Source: Crossiella sp. CA-258035 (GTDB lineage: Bacteria; Actinomycetota; Actinomycetes; Mycobacteriales; Pseudonocardiaceae). From it: DNA of 64,000 nucleotides. A model generated the notes under the pieces. That model made no database searches, was not told the DNA's origin, and saw nothing but the letters and a program-made list of their open reading frames with translations. Position numbers and translations under genes: made by a program. The stretch covers positions 3,814,001 to 3,878,000 of the forward strand of contig NZ_CP116413.1 in the NCBI RefSeq assembly GCF_030064675.1, read 5' to 3'. Shown here one piece after another: positions 7,844-17,474 of this stretch; position 1 is the first letter of the stretch; every line of letters starts with the position of its first letter.

Positions 7844-9880
7844 ATGTCCCCGCACTTCCGAGACCTCGGCGACGCCCTGGAATGGCGCGCCAAAGGCGAG
7901 ACCCTGCGCGTGCAGGCGTGGGGCCCGGACGCCGTCCGGGTCAGGGCCACCCCAGGCGGACCGCTGCTGGAAGATCTACCCGGCGCGCTGCTGGAGGCGC
8001 CGCCGGAGGGCGGCAAGGCGGAGATCACCATCGCCGAGCACCACGCGGTCCTGGTCAACGGCGAGATCACGGTCCGGATCGACGCCGACAGCGAGGGCCT
8101 GCTCACCCCGGAGCTGTCCCCGACCGCGGGCCGGCTGACCTTCCTGCGCAGCGCCGACGGCAGCGAGCTGCTCGCCGAGCAGCCCGCCCACTTCTGGTGG
8201 CCGGGGCCGCGGCTGGCCACCGCCACCGGCAACGGCTACCACCGGCTGGAGCAGCGTTTCCGCGCCTACCCGGGGGAACGGCTGCACGGCCTCGGCCAGC
8301 ACACCCACGGCCTGTTCAACCAGAAGGGCGCGGTGGTCGACCTGGTGCAGCGCAACGGCGAGGTCACCATCCCGGTGCTGGTCTCCAACCGGGGCTACGG
8401 CCTGCTGTGGAACTCACCGGCCATCGGCCGCGTCGAGCTGGCGGAGACCGGCACCCGCTGGGTGGCCGACAGCGCCCGCCAGATCGACTACTGGATCACC
8501 GCCGGTCAGCCCGCCGAGGTGCTGCGCCGCTACGCCGACGCCACCGGTCACGCGCCCGAACTGCCCGAGTGGGCCTCGGGTTTCTGGCAGTGCAAGCTGC
8601 GCTACCGCACCCAGGAGGAGCTGCTGGAGGTCGCCCGCGAGCACCGGCGGCGCGGGCTGCCGCTGTCGGTGATCGTCTGCGACTTCTTCCACTGGACCCA
8701 TCTCGGCGAGTGGCGGTTCGACCCGGCCGAGTGGCCGGACCCGGCGGGCATGGTCCGCGAGCTGGACGAGATGGGCGTCAAGCTGATGGTCTCGGTCTGG
8801 CCCTCGGTCAGCCCGGCCAGCGAGAACTACCACGCCATGCTGGATGCGGGCCTGTTCATCGGCACCGAGTACGGGCCGATGGCGCACGCCGACTGGCCGG
8901 ACAAGGGCCTGGGCGCCTACTCCGCCCAGGTCGCCTTCTACGACGCCACCAACCCGGAGGCCCGCGAGTTCGTCTGGGAGCGGCTGCGGCAGCACTACCA
9001 GGAGCTCGGCATCACGGTCTTCTGGCTGGACGCGGGCGAACCGGAGCTCAAGCCCGGTCACCAGAACGGCCTGCGCTACCACGCCGGGCCCGGCCTGGAG
9101 GTCGGCAACCTCTACCCCCGCGAGAACGCCCGCATGGTGCACGACGGCCTGCGCGCGGCAGGGGAGCACGAGATCATCTCGCTCAACCGCTCCACCTGGG
9201 CCGGCGCGCAGCGCTACGGCGCGGCGCTGTGGTCCGGCGACATCGCCACCGACTTCGCCTCGCTGCGCACCCAGATCAAGGCCGGGCTGAACGTGATGAT
9301 GTCCGGAATCCCGTGGTGGACCACGGACATCGGTGGCTTCCACGGCGGCGACCCGGACGATCCCGCCTACCGCGAGGTGCTGGTGCGCTGGTTCCAGTAC
9401 GGGACCTTCTGCCCGCTGTTCCGGCTGCACGGCTTCCGCGGCTCCGAACAGATGCTGGAGCCCGCGATGACCGGGCTGGCCAACGAGATCTGGTCCTACG
9501 GCGAGGAGGCGTATCCGATCCTGGCCGAGCACCTGCGGCTGCGGGAACGCCTGCGCCCGTACGTGATGCGCCAGATGCGCACCGCCGCGGAGACCGGTCT
9601 GCCGCCGATGCGGCCGCTGTTCCTGGAGTTCCCGGAGGATCCGCGGTCCTGGCTGGTCGAGGACGAGTTCCTGCTCGGCCCCGACCTGCTCGTCGCCCCC
9701 GTCACCGAGGCGGGAGCCCGCGAGCGCGCCGTGCACCTGCCCGCGGGCGCGCGGTGGACCGACGCGTGGACCGGACAGGAGCACCAGGGCGGGCAGACGG
9801 TGACCGTGGCGGCCCCGATCGAGCGCATCCCGCTGTTCCTGCGCGACGGCGCGCGGCTGCCGGTGCTGGCGGAGTCATGA
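7844..9880 (+). CDS. Family GH31 alpha-xylosidase (alpha-glucosidase superfamily)
   Basis: 678 residues from ATG at 7844 (GCGAGGAGCG upstream). The N-terminal GH31 beta-sandwich carries GERLHGLGQHTHG. The barrel has CDFFHWTHLGEWRFD, followed by WPDP, a pattern seen in alpha-xylosidases. The nucleophile is Asp ~396 in VFWLDAGEPE and the likely acid/base is Asp ~466 in LWSGDIATD. No signal peptide, so cytoplasmic. It would remove the non-reducing-end alpha-1,6-xylose from imported xyloglucan oligosaccharides. The stop overlaps the GH42 start (ATGA). Alpha-glucosidase activity is the main alternative; the GH5 and GH42 neighbours favour xylosidase. Confidence 0.88.
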   Translation: MSPHFRDLGDALEWRAKGETLRVQAWGPDAVRVRATPGGPLLEDLPGALLEAPPEGGKAEITIAEHHAVLVNGEITVRIDADSEGLLTPELSPTAGRLTFLRSADGSELLAEQPAHFWWPGPRLATATGNGYHRLEQRFRAYPGERLHGLGQHTHGLFNQKGAVVDLVQRNGEVTIPVLVSNRGYGLLWNSPAIGRVELAETGTRWVADSARQIDYWITAGQPAEVLRRYADATGHAPELPEWASGFWQCKLRYRTQEELLEVAREHRRRGLPLSVIVCDFFHWTHLGEWRFDPAEWPDPAGMVRELDEMGVKLMVSVWPSVSPASENYHAMLDAGLFIGTEYGPMAHADWPDKGLGAYSAQVAFYDATNPEAREFVWERLRQHYQELGITVFWLDAGEPELKPGHQNGLRYHAGPGLEVGNLYPRENARMVHDGLRAAGEHEIISLNRSTWAGAQRYGAALWSGDIATDFASLRTQIKAGLNVMMSGIPWWTTDIGGFHGGDPDDPAYREVLVRWFQYGTFCPLFRLHGFRGSEQMLEPAMTGLANEIWSYGEEAYPILAEHLRLRERLRPYVMRQMRTAAETGLPPMRPLFLEFPEDPRSWLVEDEFLLGPDLLVAPVTEAGARERAVHLPAGARWTDAWTGQEHQGGQTVTVAAPIERIPLFLRDGARLPVLAES

Positions 9881-11871
9881 GCACCCGTCGCCTGGTCGAG
9901 CGGCTCGGCGGGCTCGCCTTCGGCGGGGACTACAACCCCGAGCAGTGGGACGAGCCGGTGTGGCAGGAGGACGACGAGCTGATGCGCCGGGCCGGGGTCA
10001 ACCTGGCCACGGTCGGCGTGTTCTCCTGGGCGCTACTGGAACCGGAGGAGGGCCGCTACGACTTCGGCGGGCTGGACGCCCACCTGGACCGCTTGCACGC
10101 CAACGGGATCGCGGTCGACCTGGCCACCCCGACCGCCTCCCCGCCGCCGTGGTTCACCCTGGCCCACCCGGACGCGCTGCCGGTCTCCGCCGACGGCACC
10201 AGGCTGGTGCACGGCAGCCGGGACACCTACTGCCTGGCCGCCCCGGCCTACCGCGAGGCAGCCCGCCGGATCGCCTCCGCGCTCGCGCAACGCTATGGCG
10301 ACCACCCGGCGGTGGCACTGTGGCACGTGCACAACGAGTACGTGACGCTGTGCTGGTGCGAGCACACCGCCGCCGCCTTCCGCGCGTGGCTGGTTGCCCG
10401 GCACGGCTCCCTCGAAGCGCTCAACGAGGCGTGGGGCACCGCGTTCTGGAGCCAGCGCTACACCAGCTGGGAGCAGGTGCTGCCGCCGCGGGCGACCCAG
10501 TGGCACCACAACCCCGGGCAGGCACTGGACTTCCGCCGCTTCTTCTCCGACGAGGTGGTCGCCGCCTACCGCGAGCAGCGCGAGGCGATCCGCGCGCACA
10601 GCGACCGGCCGGTGACCACCAACCTGATGCTGCCCGGCTACCAGAACGTGGACCTGTGGGCGCTGGGCCGGGAGGTGGACCTGGTCGCCATCGACCACTA
10701 CCCGGCCGCGCCCGGCCTGGACGCGGCCGCGGACACCGCCTTCGGCGCGGACCGGGCCCGCTCCTTCGCCGGTGGCCGGCCCTGGCTGCTGATGGAACAG
10801 GGCACCAACACCGTCTACGCGGGCGATCGGACGCTGCACAAGGAACCGGGGGAGGTCCTGCGGCACTCCCTCGGCCACATCGCGCGCGGTTCGGAGGGCG
10901 CGCTGTTCTTCCAGTGGCGGCAGTCCAAAGCCGGCGCGGAGCAGTGGCACTCGGCGATGGTCCCGCACGCCGGGCCGGACAGCCGGATCTTCCGCGAGGT
11001 GACCGAGACCGGTGCGGCGGTCGCCCGGCTGGCCGAGCTGGCCGGGTCCACGGTCACCGCCGAGGTGGCCGTGCTGCACGACTCCGACGCCTGGTGGGCG
11101 CTGGAGTCCGACGGGCTGCCCTCACCCGAGCTGGACTACCACGCGGCGCTGCGCCGGGCGCACCGCGCGCTGTGGGATGCGGGCGTCACCGCCGACTTCG
11201 CGCATCCGGAAGCCGACCTCAGCCGCTACCGGCTGGTGCTGGCCCCGGCGCTGGCCCTGCTCTCCGAGGCCGGGGCGGTGAACCTGCGCCGTTACGTCGC
11301 CGACGGCGGCACGCTGCTGGTCCAGCACTTCAGCGGCGTGCTCGACGAGCGCATGCACGCCCGGCTCGGCGGCTACCCGGCCGCGCCGCTGCGGGAGACG
11401 CTGGGCATCCGGGTCGAGGAACACCGGCCGCTGGGCCGGGACGAGCGGATCGTGCTCTCCGACGGCTCCACGGCCACCGCCTGGAGTGAGCTGCTGCGCG
11501 CCGAGCGCGCGGAGCCGGTGCTGGCCTACACCCACGGCATGCTGGCCGGGGCCCCGGCGCTGACCCGGCGCCGCTTCGAGTTCGGCCAGGGCTGGTACCT
11601 GTCCACCCGCCTCGATGACCCCGGCTACGCCGCGCTGGTCACCCGGCTGCTGACCGAGACCGGCGTGGGTCCCGACCTGCCGGACCTGCCGCCGGGGGTG
11701 GAGGCGGTCACCCGCCGCGCCGAGGAGGGCCGCCGCTGGCACTTCCTGCTCAACCACCGCGCCGAGCCGGTGCCGCTGCCCGCGGCCGCACACGACCTGC
11801 TCACCGGGACAGAAGTGCGGGAGCTGCCGCCCGGAGGTTGCGCGGTGCTCAGGAGAGGAGCCGAGGGGTGA
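9877..11871 (+). CDS. Family GH42 beta-galactosidase
   Basis: 664 residues from the ATG at 9877, which overlaps the GH31 stop. Hallmarks: GGDYNPEQWDEPVWQED at the N-terminus, the acid/base Glu ~154 in WHVHNEY, and the nucleophile Glu ~307 in LLMEQGTNT. A trimerisation domain (TAEVAVLHDSDAWWALE) and a small C-terminal beta domain follow, as in full-length GH42 enzymes. No signal peptide. In this context it would take beta-1,2-galactose off xyloglucan side chains. The stop overlaps the GTG of the GH43 gene. Confidence 0.92.
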   Translation: MSTRRLVERLGGLAFGGDYNPEQWDEPVWQEDDELMRRAGVNLATVGVFSWALLEPEEGRYDFGGLDAHLDRLHANGIAVDLATPTASPPPWFTLAHPDALPVSADGTRLVHGSRDTYCLAAPAYREAARRIASALAQRYGDHPAVALWHVHNEYVTLCWCEHTAAAFRAWLVARHGSLEALNEAWGTAFWSQRYTSWEQVLPPRATQWHHNPGQALDFRRFFSDEVVAAYREQREAIRAHSDRPVTTNLMLPGYQNVDLWALGREVDLVAIDHYPAAPGLDAAADTAFGADRARSFAGGRPWLLMEQGTNTVYAGDRTLHKEPGEVLRHSLGHIARGSEGALFFQWRQSKAGAEQWHSAMVPHAGPDSRIFREVTETGAAVARLAELAGSTVTAEVAVLHDSDAWWALESDGLPSPELDYHAALRRAHRALWDAGVTADFAHPEADLSRYRLVLAPALALLSEAGAVNLRRYVADGGTLLVQHFSGVLDERMHARLGGYPAAPLRETLGIRVEEHRPLGRDERIVLSDGSTATAWSELLRAERAEPVLAYTHGMLAGAPALTRRRFEFGQGWYLSTRLDDPGYAALVTRLLTETGVGPDLPDLPPGVEAVTRRAEEGRRWHFLLNHRAEPVPLPAAAHDLLTGTEVRELPPGGCAVLRRGAEG

Positions 11872-13355
11872 GCCTGACCAACCCGGTGGTCCCGGGCATG
11901 CACCCCGATCCCAGCGTCTGCCGGGTTGACGAGGACTACTACCTGGTGTGCTCCAGCTTCGAGTACTTCCCCGGCGTGCCCGTCTTCCACAGCCGGGACC
12001 TGGTGCACTGGCGGCAGATCGGCAACGCGCTGGACCGGCCCAGCCAGCTGGACCTGGCCACCGTGTGGTCCTCGGCCGGGATCTACGCGCCCACGCTGCG
12101 CCACCACGACGGCCGGTTCTGGCTGATCGTGACGAACGTGAGCGAGGGCGGCGGCAACATGCTGTGCACCGCAACGGATCCGGCCGGTCCGTGGTCGGAT
12201 CCGTTGTGGCTGCCCGATGTCGTGGGCATCGACCCGGACCTGGCCTGGGACGCCGAGGGCAACTGCTGGTGCACGGTCGCCGGGGTGAGCCAGTACCGCA
12301 TCGACCCGCACACCGGGGAAACCTTCGGCCCAGCCCGGAAACTGTGGTCCGGCACCCCCGGCGCGAAGGCCCCGGAGGCGCCGCACCTGTACCGGATCGG
12401 CGACTACTGGTACCTGCTCATCGCCGAGGGCGGCACCGAACGCGGCCACGGGGTCTCCATCGCTCGGAGCTCATCTCCCAACGGCCCGTTCGAGCCCTGC
12501 CCGGCCAACCCGATCCTGACCCACCGCAGCACCGACGAGCCCATCCAGAACACCGGCCACGCCGACCTGGTGCAGGGCCCCGACGGCTCGTGGTGGATGG
12601 TGCTGCTGGGCGTGCGGCCCGGCGGCGGCACCCCCGGCTGGCACGTGCTCGGCCGGGAGACCTTCCTGGCCCCGGTCACCTGGACCGAGGACTGGCCCGT
12701 GGTCGGCGACCTGGCTCCGGCTCTGCCTGCGCCGCCCTGGCCGCTGCACCCCTTCCCCGCCGAGCCGGGCCTGGACGAGTTCGACCCCGGCGAGCTGCGG
12801 CCGCACTGGGTGTCCCCGCGCGAACGCCTCGAAACGCACTGCACCACAACGGAACGGCTCGGCTGGCTGACCCTGCGGGCCCGCGGCGGTTCCCTGGACG
12901 CGCTCGATGCGGTCTTCCTCGGCCGCCGCCAGCAACACCTCTCCTGCCGGGTGCGCGCGCTCATCGATCCCGCCGACGGCAGCGGCGGCCTCGCGGTCCG
13001 CTTCGACGAGCGGCACCACTACGAGATCGAGGCGGGCGCAGGAGAAGTGCGGGTGCTCGCCCGGATCGGCCAGCTGCGCACGGTGGTGGCCTCCCGGCCG
13101 GTGCCCGCCGGACCCCTGGTCCTGGGCATCGAGGTGGACGCCACGCGGGAGCTCGTGGACGCCCGTTCCGGGCCGGACGTCCTCTCCTTCGGCCTGGTGG
13201 AGCCGGATGGCGGCTTCACCGTGCTGGGCACGCTCGACGGCCGCTACCTCTCCACCGAGGTGGCGGGCGGCTTCACCGGCCGGGTCATCGGCATGTACGC
13301 CTCGGCGGGAACCGTGCGCTTCGACTGGTTCGACTACGCGGGTGACCACCTCTGA
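11868..13355 (+). CDS. Family GH43 beta-xylosidase/alpha-L-arabinofuranosidase
   Basis: 495 residues from GTG at 11868 (AGGAGAGGAG upstream; GTGA overlap with GH42). The five-bladed propeller signature is clear: NPVVPGMHPDPSVCRVDEDYYL with the base Asp 14, a second Asp ~122 in GIDPDLAWD, and the acid Glu ~187 in LLIAEGGTERGH. The last ~200 residues form a concanavalin-like domain (GH43_C2 type; LSCRVRALIDPADGSGGLAVRF). No signal peptide. It would remove xylose or arabinose from imported oligosaccharides; the sequence does not decide between them. Confidence 0.9.
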   Translation: MSLTNPVVPGMHPDPSVCRVDEDYYLVCSSFEYFPGVPVFHSRDLVHWRQIGNALDRPSQLDLATVWSSAGIYAPTLRHHDGRFWLIVTNVSEGGGNMLCTATDPAGPWSDPLWLPDVVGIDPDLAWDAEGNCWCTVAGVSQYRIDPHTGETFGPARKLWSGTPGAKAPEAPHLYRIGDYWYLLIAEGGTERGHGVSIARSSSPNGPFEPCPANPILTHRSTDEPIQNTGHADLVQGPDGSWWMVLLGVRPGGGTPGWHVLGRETFLAPVTWTEDWPVVGDLAPALPAPPWPLHPFPAEPGLDEFDPGELRPHWVSPRERLETHCTTTERLGWLTLRARGGSLDALDAVFLGRRQQHLSCRVRALIDPADGSGGLAVRFDERHHYEIEAGAGEVRVLARIGQLRTVVASRPVPAGPLVLGIEVDATRELVDARSGPDVLSFGLVEPDGGFTVLGTLDGRYLSTEVAGGFTGRVIGMYASAGTVRFDWFDYAGDHL

Positions 13356-13387
13356 CCATCCCAATCGACGAAGATTGTGAGGGTTCC

Positions 13388-15112
13388 ATGTTGCGATTAC
13401 TCAGAAACCGCTCGATCTGCCATCGGATCGGCGCACTGCTGGCCGGGGTCACGACCCTGGCCGCGAGCCTCACCCTGGTGACGGCGAACGGGGCCAGCGC
13501 CGAAGAACAGGCACCGGCCAACGCGATGGCACACGTGGCGGCGATGCAGCCCGGCTGGAACCTGGGCAACACCCTGGACTCCACCGGCGAGGACGAGACC
13601 TCCTGGGGCAACCCGCGGATCACCCAGGCGTTGCTGCGCAACGTGAAGGCGCAGGGCTTCAAGAGCATCCGCATCCCGGTGACCTGGACCCAGCACACCG
13701 GGCCCGCGCCGGACTACCCGATCAAGCCTGCCTACCTGGACCGGGTCAAGGAGGTCGTCGGCTGGGCGCTGGCCGAGGGCCTCTACGTGATGGCCAACCT
13801 GCACCACGACTCCTGGCAGTGGATCTCGACCATGCCGGCCGACCGCGCCGGTGTGCTCAACCGCTACAACAAGCTGTGGATCCAGCTGGCCGCCGCCTTC
13901 AAGGGTTTCTCCCCGACCAGGCTGACCCTGGAGAGCGTCAACGAGCCGCAGTTCACCGGCAGCTCGGGCGCGGCGCAGAACGCCGAGCTGCTGCACGAGC
14001 TCAACGCCTCCTTCCGGGACATCGTGCGCCGCTCCGGCGGCAACAACGCCCGGCGCCTGCTCGTGCTGCCCACCCTGCACACCTCTTCCGAGCAGGCGCG
14101 GCTGGACGAGCTGGCGGCCTCGATCCGCGGGTTCAACGACCCCAACCTGATCGCCACCGTGCACTACTACGGCTACTGGCCGTTCAGCGTGAACGTCGCG
14201 GGCGGCACGCACTTCGACGCCACCGCGCAGAAGGACGTCACCGACTCCTTCGACCGGGTGCACAACACCTTCATCGCGCGCGGCGTGCCGGTGATCCTCG
14301 GCGAGTACGGCCTGCTCGGCTTCGACCGGCACACCGGGACCATCCAGCAGGGCGAGAAGTTGAAGTTCTTCGAGTACCTCGGCCACCACGCGCGCCAGCG
14401 CAAGATCACCACGATGCTGTGGGACAACGGCCAGCACCTGGGCCGCAACTCCTTCCAGTGGAGCGATCCCGAGCTGTGGGCGCAGATCAAGTCGAGCTGG
14501 CGGACCCGCTCGGCCACCGCCGCCACCGACCAGGTGTTCAGCGCCCGGTCCAGCGCTGTCACCGCCAAGACGATCACGTTGAACCTCAACGGAACCTCGT
14601 TCACCGGGCTGCGCCACGGCAACACCGAACTGGTGCGCGGCCGGGACTACACCGTCTCCGGGGACCAGCTCACCCTGACCGCCTCGGCGATCACCAGGCT
14701 GAGCGGATCACGGGAGTACGGCGTCAACGCGGTGCTCTCGGCCCGCTTCGCCAACGGCCTGCCGTGGCGGATCAACCTCGTCACCCACGACCAGCCGATC
14801 CTGGCCGCTGCCAACGGAACCACGGCCGCCTTCGCCATCCCGACCACCTTCCGCGGTGACCTGCTGGCCACCATGGAGGCCAAGTACGACGACGGCAGCA
14901 ACGCGGGCCCGCACGACTGGACCCCGTTCAAGGAGTACGACCGCGCGTTCGCGCCCAACTACGCCGGCAACGCCACCACCCTGACCGCGGACTTCTTCGC
15001 CGCGGTCAAGGACAACGCCAGGGTGACGCTGACCTTCCACTACTGGAGCGGCGTCAAGCTGACCTACCACGTCACCAAGTCGGGCAGCACGGTCACCGGC
15101 ACGACGGCCTGA
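13388..15112 (+). CDS. Secreted GH5 endo-beta-1,4-glucanase/xyloglucanase with Ig-like and CBM46-type modules
   Basis: 574 residues. A signal peptide ends near residue 38 (NGASA|EEQ). The GH5 barrel shows GWNLGNTLDS, acid/base Glu ~186 in ESVNEPQF and nucleophile Glu ~306 in ILGEYGLLG, a subfamily-4-like pattern. After about residue 380 comes an X2/Ig-like module (TITLNLNGTSF, YTVSGDQLTLT), then a ~100-residue C-terminal module ending VTLTFHYWSGVKLTYHV. The order GH5-Ig-CBM46 is that of Bacillus halodurans Cel5B. It probably cleaves the xyloglucan backbone outside the cell. A short gap (32 bases) separates it from the GH43 gene, and a hairpin follows its stop. Confidence 0.88.
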   Translation: MLRLLRNRSICHRIGALLAGVTTLAASLTLVTANGASAEEQAPANAMAHVAAMQPGWNLGNTLDSTGEDETSWGNPRITQALLRNVKAQGFKSIRIPVTWTQHTGPAPDYPIKPAYLDRVKEVVGWALAEGLYVMANLHHDSWQWISTMPADRAGVLNRYNKLWIQLAAAFKGFSPTRLTLESVNEPQFTGSSGAAQNAELLHELNASFRDIVRRSGGNNARRLLVLPTLHTSSEQARLDELAASIRGFNDPNLIATVHYYGYWPFSVNVAGGTHFDATAQKDVTDSFDRVHNTFIARGVPVILGEYGLLGFDRHTGTIQQGEKLKFFEYLGHHARQRKITTMLWDNGQHLGRNSFQWSDPELWAQIKSSWRTRSATAATDQVFSARSSAVTAKTITLNLNGTSFTGLRHGNTELVRGRDYTVSGDQLTLTASAITRLSGSREYGVNAVLSARFANGLPWRINLVTHDQPILAAANGTTAAFAIPTTFRGDLLATMEAKYDDGSNAGPHDWTPFKEYDRAFAPNYAGNATTLTADFFAAVKDNARVTLTFHYWSGVKLTYHVTKSGSTVTGTTA

Positions 15113-15130
15113 CCCACCCAGGCCGCGGTG

Positions 15131-15166
15131 GTACGCGGGGAGCCCCACTCCGGGCTTCCCGCGTAC
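15131..15166 (+). terminator. Hairpin terminator after the GH5 gene
   Basis: A 15-base-pair inverted repeat (GTACGCGGGGAGCCC paired with GGGCTTCCCGCGTAC, one G-T pair) has a six-base loop and starts 18 bases after the GH5 stop. There is no T-run, as is common in actinomycetes. It may limit read-through into the esterase gene, whose start is only 26 bases beyond. Confidence 0.7.
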
Positions 15167-15191
15167 CCGCACACCCATGGAGGAACTCAGC

Positions 15192-16280
15192 ATGCACCGG
15201 TACCGATCAGCGGCAGCCACGGCCCTCGCCGCCGTGCTGACCGCGACCCTCAGCAGCGCCCCGGCTGCCGCGGCCGCGCCACTGGACCAGGCGCACACCG
15301 CGGGCCGGGTCACCAATTCCGTGCAGTACACCTGGCCCGGCGTCTACTTCGAAGGCCGCTTCCGCGGCACCGGAGTCGGCATCGTGCTCAACGACACGGT
15401 GAACGACTACGAGGTGCAGGTCGACGGCAAGACCGTCGCCACCCTGGTGACACCGGGCCGGACCACGCACTGGGTGCGCGGCCTGAGCAACGGCCCGCAC
15501 CGCGTCCGGCTGGTCAAGCGCACCGAGAGCACCTGGGCCGCGGGGGAGTTCGGCGGTTTCGTGGCCGCGCCCGGCGGCGCGATCCTGGCAAAGCCGCCCG
15601 CGCGCGCCAGGCAGGTCGAGTTCATCGGCGACTCGATGACCGCGGGCTACGGCAACATGTCCACCTCGCGCGACTGCTCGGCCACCGGCGGCGTCAGCCG
15701 CAACACCAACACCGACCAGAGCTTCGGCGCGCTCACCGCCCGCGCCCTCAACGCCGACTACCAGGTCAACGCGCAGTCCGGCCTGGGCATGGTGCGCAAC
15801 TACAACGGCGGTTCCCCGGAGATCACCTACCGCACCTTCTACGACCGCGCGCTGCAACACGTGCCCGGTGACGTGTGGCGCAACCCCTCCTGGCGACCGC
15901 AGCTGGTCGTGGTCGGCCTGGGCGCCAACGACTTCTCCACCGCGATCAACCCCGGCGAGCAGTGGACCCCGGAACGCCTGGTCGCGGCCTACAAGTCCGC
16001 CTACCACGGGTTCCTGGACAAGCTGCGGGCCCGCTACGGCCCCGGCACCACGATCGTGGTCAGCGCCACCGCGGTGTCCAGCACCACCACCTTCGCCGAC
16101 GCCACCGGGCAGGTCGTGCAGGAGCGCAACCGCAAGGGGGACAACCGGATCCGCCACTGGTTCTACAACGACCCGGCGCTGGACCGCCTCGGCTGTGACT
16201 GGCACTTCTCCCAGCGCGACCACCGGCTGATCTCCGGCCTGCTCACCAACTACCTGGCCAAGCTGCCCCTGGGTTGGTGA
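15192..16280 (+). CDS. Secreted CE2-type SGNH carbohydrate esterase
   Basis: 362 residues; ATG 15192 is chosen over ATG 15177 because GGAGGAACTC lies directly upstream of it. A signal peptide ends around residue 28 (APAAAAAP). An N-terminal jelly-roll domain (VQYTWPGVYFEGRF, YEVQVDGKTVATLV) precedes the SGNH hydrolase with block I FIGDSMTAGYGN (Ser ~148), GLGANDF, and the C-terminal CDWHFSQRDH catalytic Asp-His. This order is diagnostic of carbohydrate esterase family 2. It probably removes acetyl groups from extracellular hemicellulose, helping the GH5 enzyme next door. Confidence 0.85.
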   Translation: MHRYRSAAATALAAVLTATLSSAPAAAAAPLDQAHTAGRVTNSVQYTWPGVYFEGRFRGTGVGIVLNDTVNDYEVQVDGKTVATLVTPGRTTHWVRGLSNGPHRVRLVKRTESTWAAGEFGGFVAAPGGAILAKPPARARQVEFIGDSMTAGYGNMSTSRDCSATGGVSRNTNTDQSFGALTARALNADYQVNAQSGLGMVRNYNGGSPEITYRTFYDRALQHVPGDVWRNPSWRPQLVVVGLGANDFSTAINPGEQWTPERLVAAYKSAYHGFLDKLRARYGPGTTIVVSATAVSSTTTFADATGQVVQERNRKGDNRIRHWFYNDPALDRLGCDWHFSQRDHRLISGLLTNYLAKLPLGW

Positions 16281-16301
16281 CGGCGGTCCAGCGCCGCGTG
16301 C

Positions 16302-17330
16302 TCAGCGGTCCCAGCGGGTCGCGCGGCTGAAGGTGCGCGGGTCGCCGCTGAGGCCGACGACCGTGCCGGAGTTGTTCACCCCGGCGGCGATCCCCGCCTC
16401 CTCATCGTGCAGCACCGGCAGCACGGTGAGGGTGCCGTCCAGCTCGCGCAGCACGGCCCTGCTGTCGCCGAGCTCGTGGAAGCGCGACTCGATGGTGATC
16501 AGCCCGTCGTCGTTGATGTCGTTGGCGATCCCCGCGCGGCCACCGGGGACCAGGCCGAGGTCGGTGACGGTGCCGTCGAGGTTCCAGCGCACCGGCCTGC
16601 TGCCGGAGAGACCGACGATCACCCCGTGCCGGTTGACCGCCTCGGCGCGGTTGGAGGTCTGGCCCGGCAGCGCGGGCAGCGGCGTGACGGTGCCGTCCGG
16701 CAGCCACCGGACCGCGACCTGGTTGTTGCCCAGGTTGGAGGAACCCACCGCGGTGCCGTCCGCGCCGACCGCGCGGACCAGGGACCGCTCGTGCCCCGGC
16801 AGCGGGTCCAAAATGGACATCGCGCCGTCGGGACTCCAGCGCAGACCGCGCTCGAACCACTTGTCCTCGGTGTAGTAGGAGGACTGGCCGACCACCACAC
16901 CGTCGTCGTTGACCCCGACGGCGTAACCGCTGCTGTTCCCCTGCTCGTTGACCGGCAGGGTGAGCACCTCGACCCGGCCCTGGGCGTCCCAGCGCACCGG
17001 CCGCTCCAGCTCCGGGTCCTGGGCGTCACCCACCACGACCCCGCTGCTGTTGACCGCCCAGGCCTGCGTGGTCTTGCGCCCCTCCGGCCGGGCCAGCTCG
17101 GTCATCGAGCCGTCCCGTTCCCAGCGCACGGCCCGCCGGTAGTCGCTGTTCCTTGACTCGCCGACGATGACCCCGTGGTCGTTGATCGCGGTGGCGTGCG
17201 AGCTGCCGGTGCCGGGCAGCACCCCCAGATCGGCAGGCGTGGCCGCGGCCATGGCCGGTGTGGCGCCGCCGATGACCAGCAGCGCGGTCAGCGCGAGCGT
17301 GCCCGCGACGGACGCACGTCGAATGCGCAC
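16302..17330 (-). CDS. Secreted HAF-repeat protein
   Basis: 342 residues with a signal peptide (LALTALLVIGGATPAMA). The mature part consists of about seven ~45-residue units of the form INDHGVIVGESR...RAVRW...DG, for example VNSSGVVVGDAQ, VNDDGVVVGQSS, VNRHGVIVGLSG and VNNSGTVVGLSG. These match HAF extracellular repeats and probably form a beta-propeller. No catalytic residues are evident. It converges with the esterase gene (21 bases between stops) and is transcribed alone. Function unknown. Confidence 0.78.
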   Translation of the reverse strand: MRIRRASVAGTLALTALLVIGGATPAMAAATPADLGVLPGTGSSHATAINDHGVIVGESRNSDYRRAVRWERDGSMTELARPEGRKTTQAWAVNSSGVVVGDAQDPELERPVRWDAQGRVEVLTLPVNEQGNSSGYAVGVNDDGVVVGQSSYYTEDKWFERGLRWSPDGAMSILDPLPGHERSLVRAVGADGTAVGSSNLGNNQVAVRWLPDGTVTPLPALPGQTSNRAEAVNRHGVIVGLSGSRPVRWNLDGTVTDLGLVPGGRAGIANDINDDGLITIESRFHELGDSRAVLRELDGTLTVLPVLHDEEAGIAAGVNNSGTVVGLSGDPRTFSRATRWDR

Positions 17331-17474
17331 GAAGATGTCCTTCCCCAGTGGGTTGAGCTTCCCGCGGAGCGTATATCGCCCCTGACAGGAACAGGCCAGT
17401 GGAGCGATCCCGCCGGTCCGGCTGCCCTAGCGTGGACCGCGACACCGGAAGACTCGGAGTGCGAGGGCAAGGCG

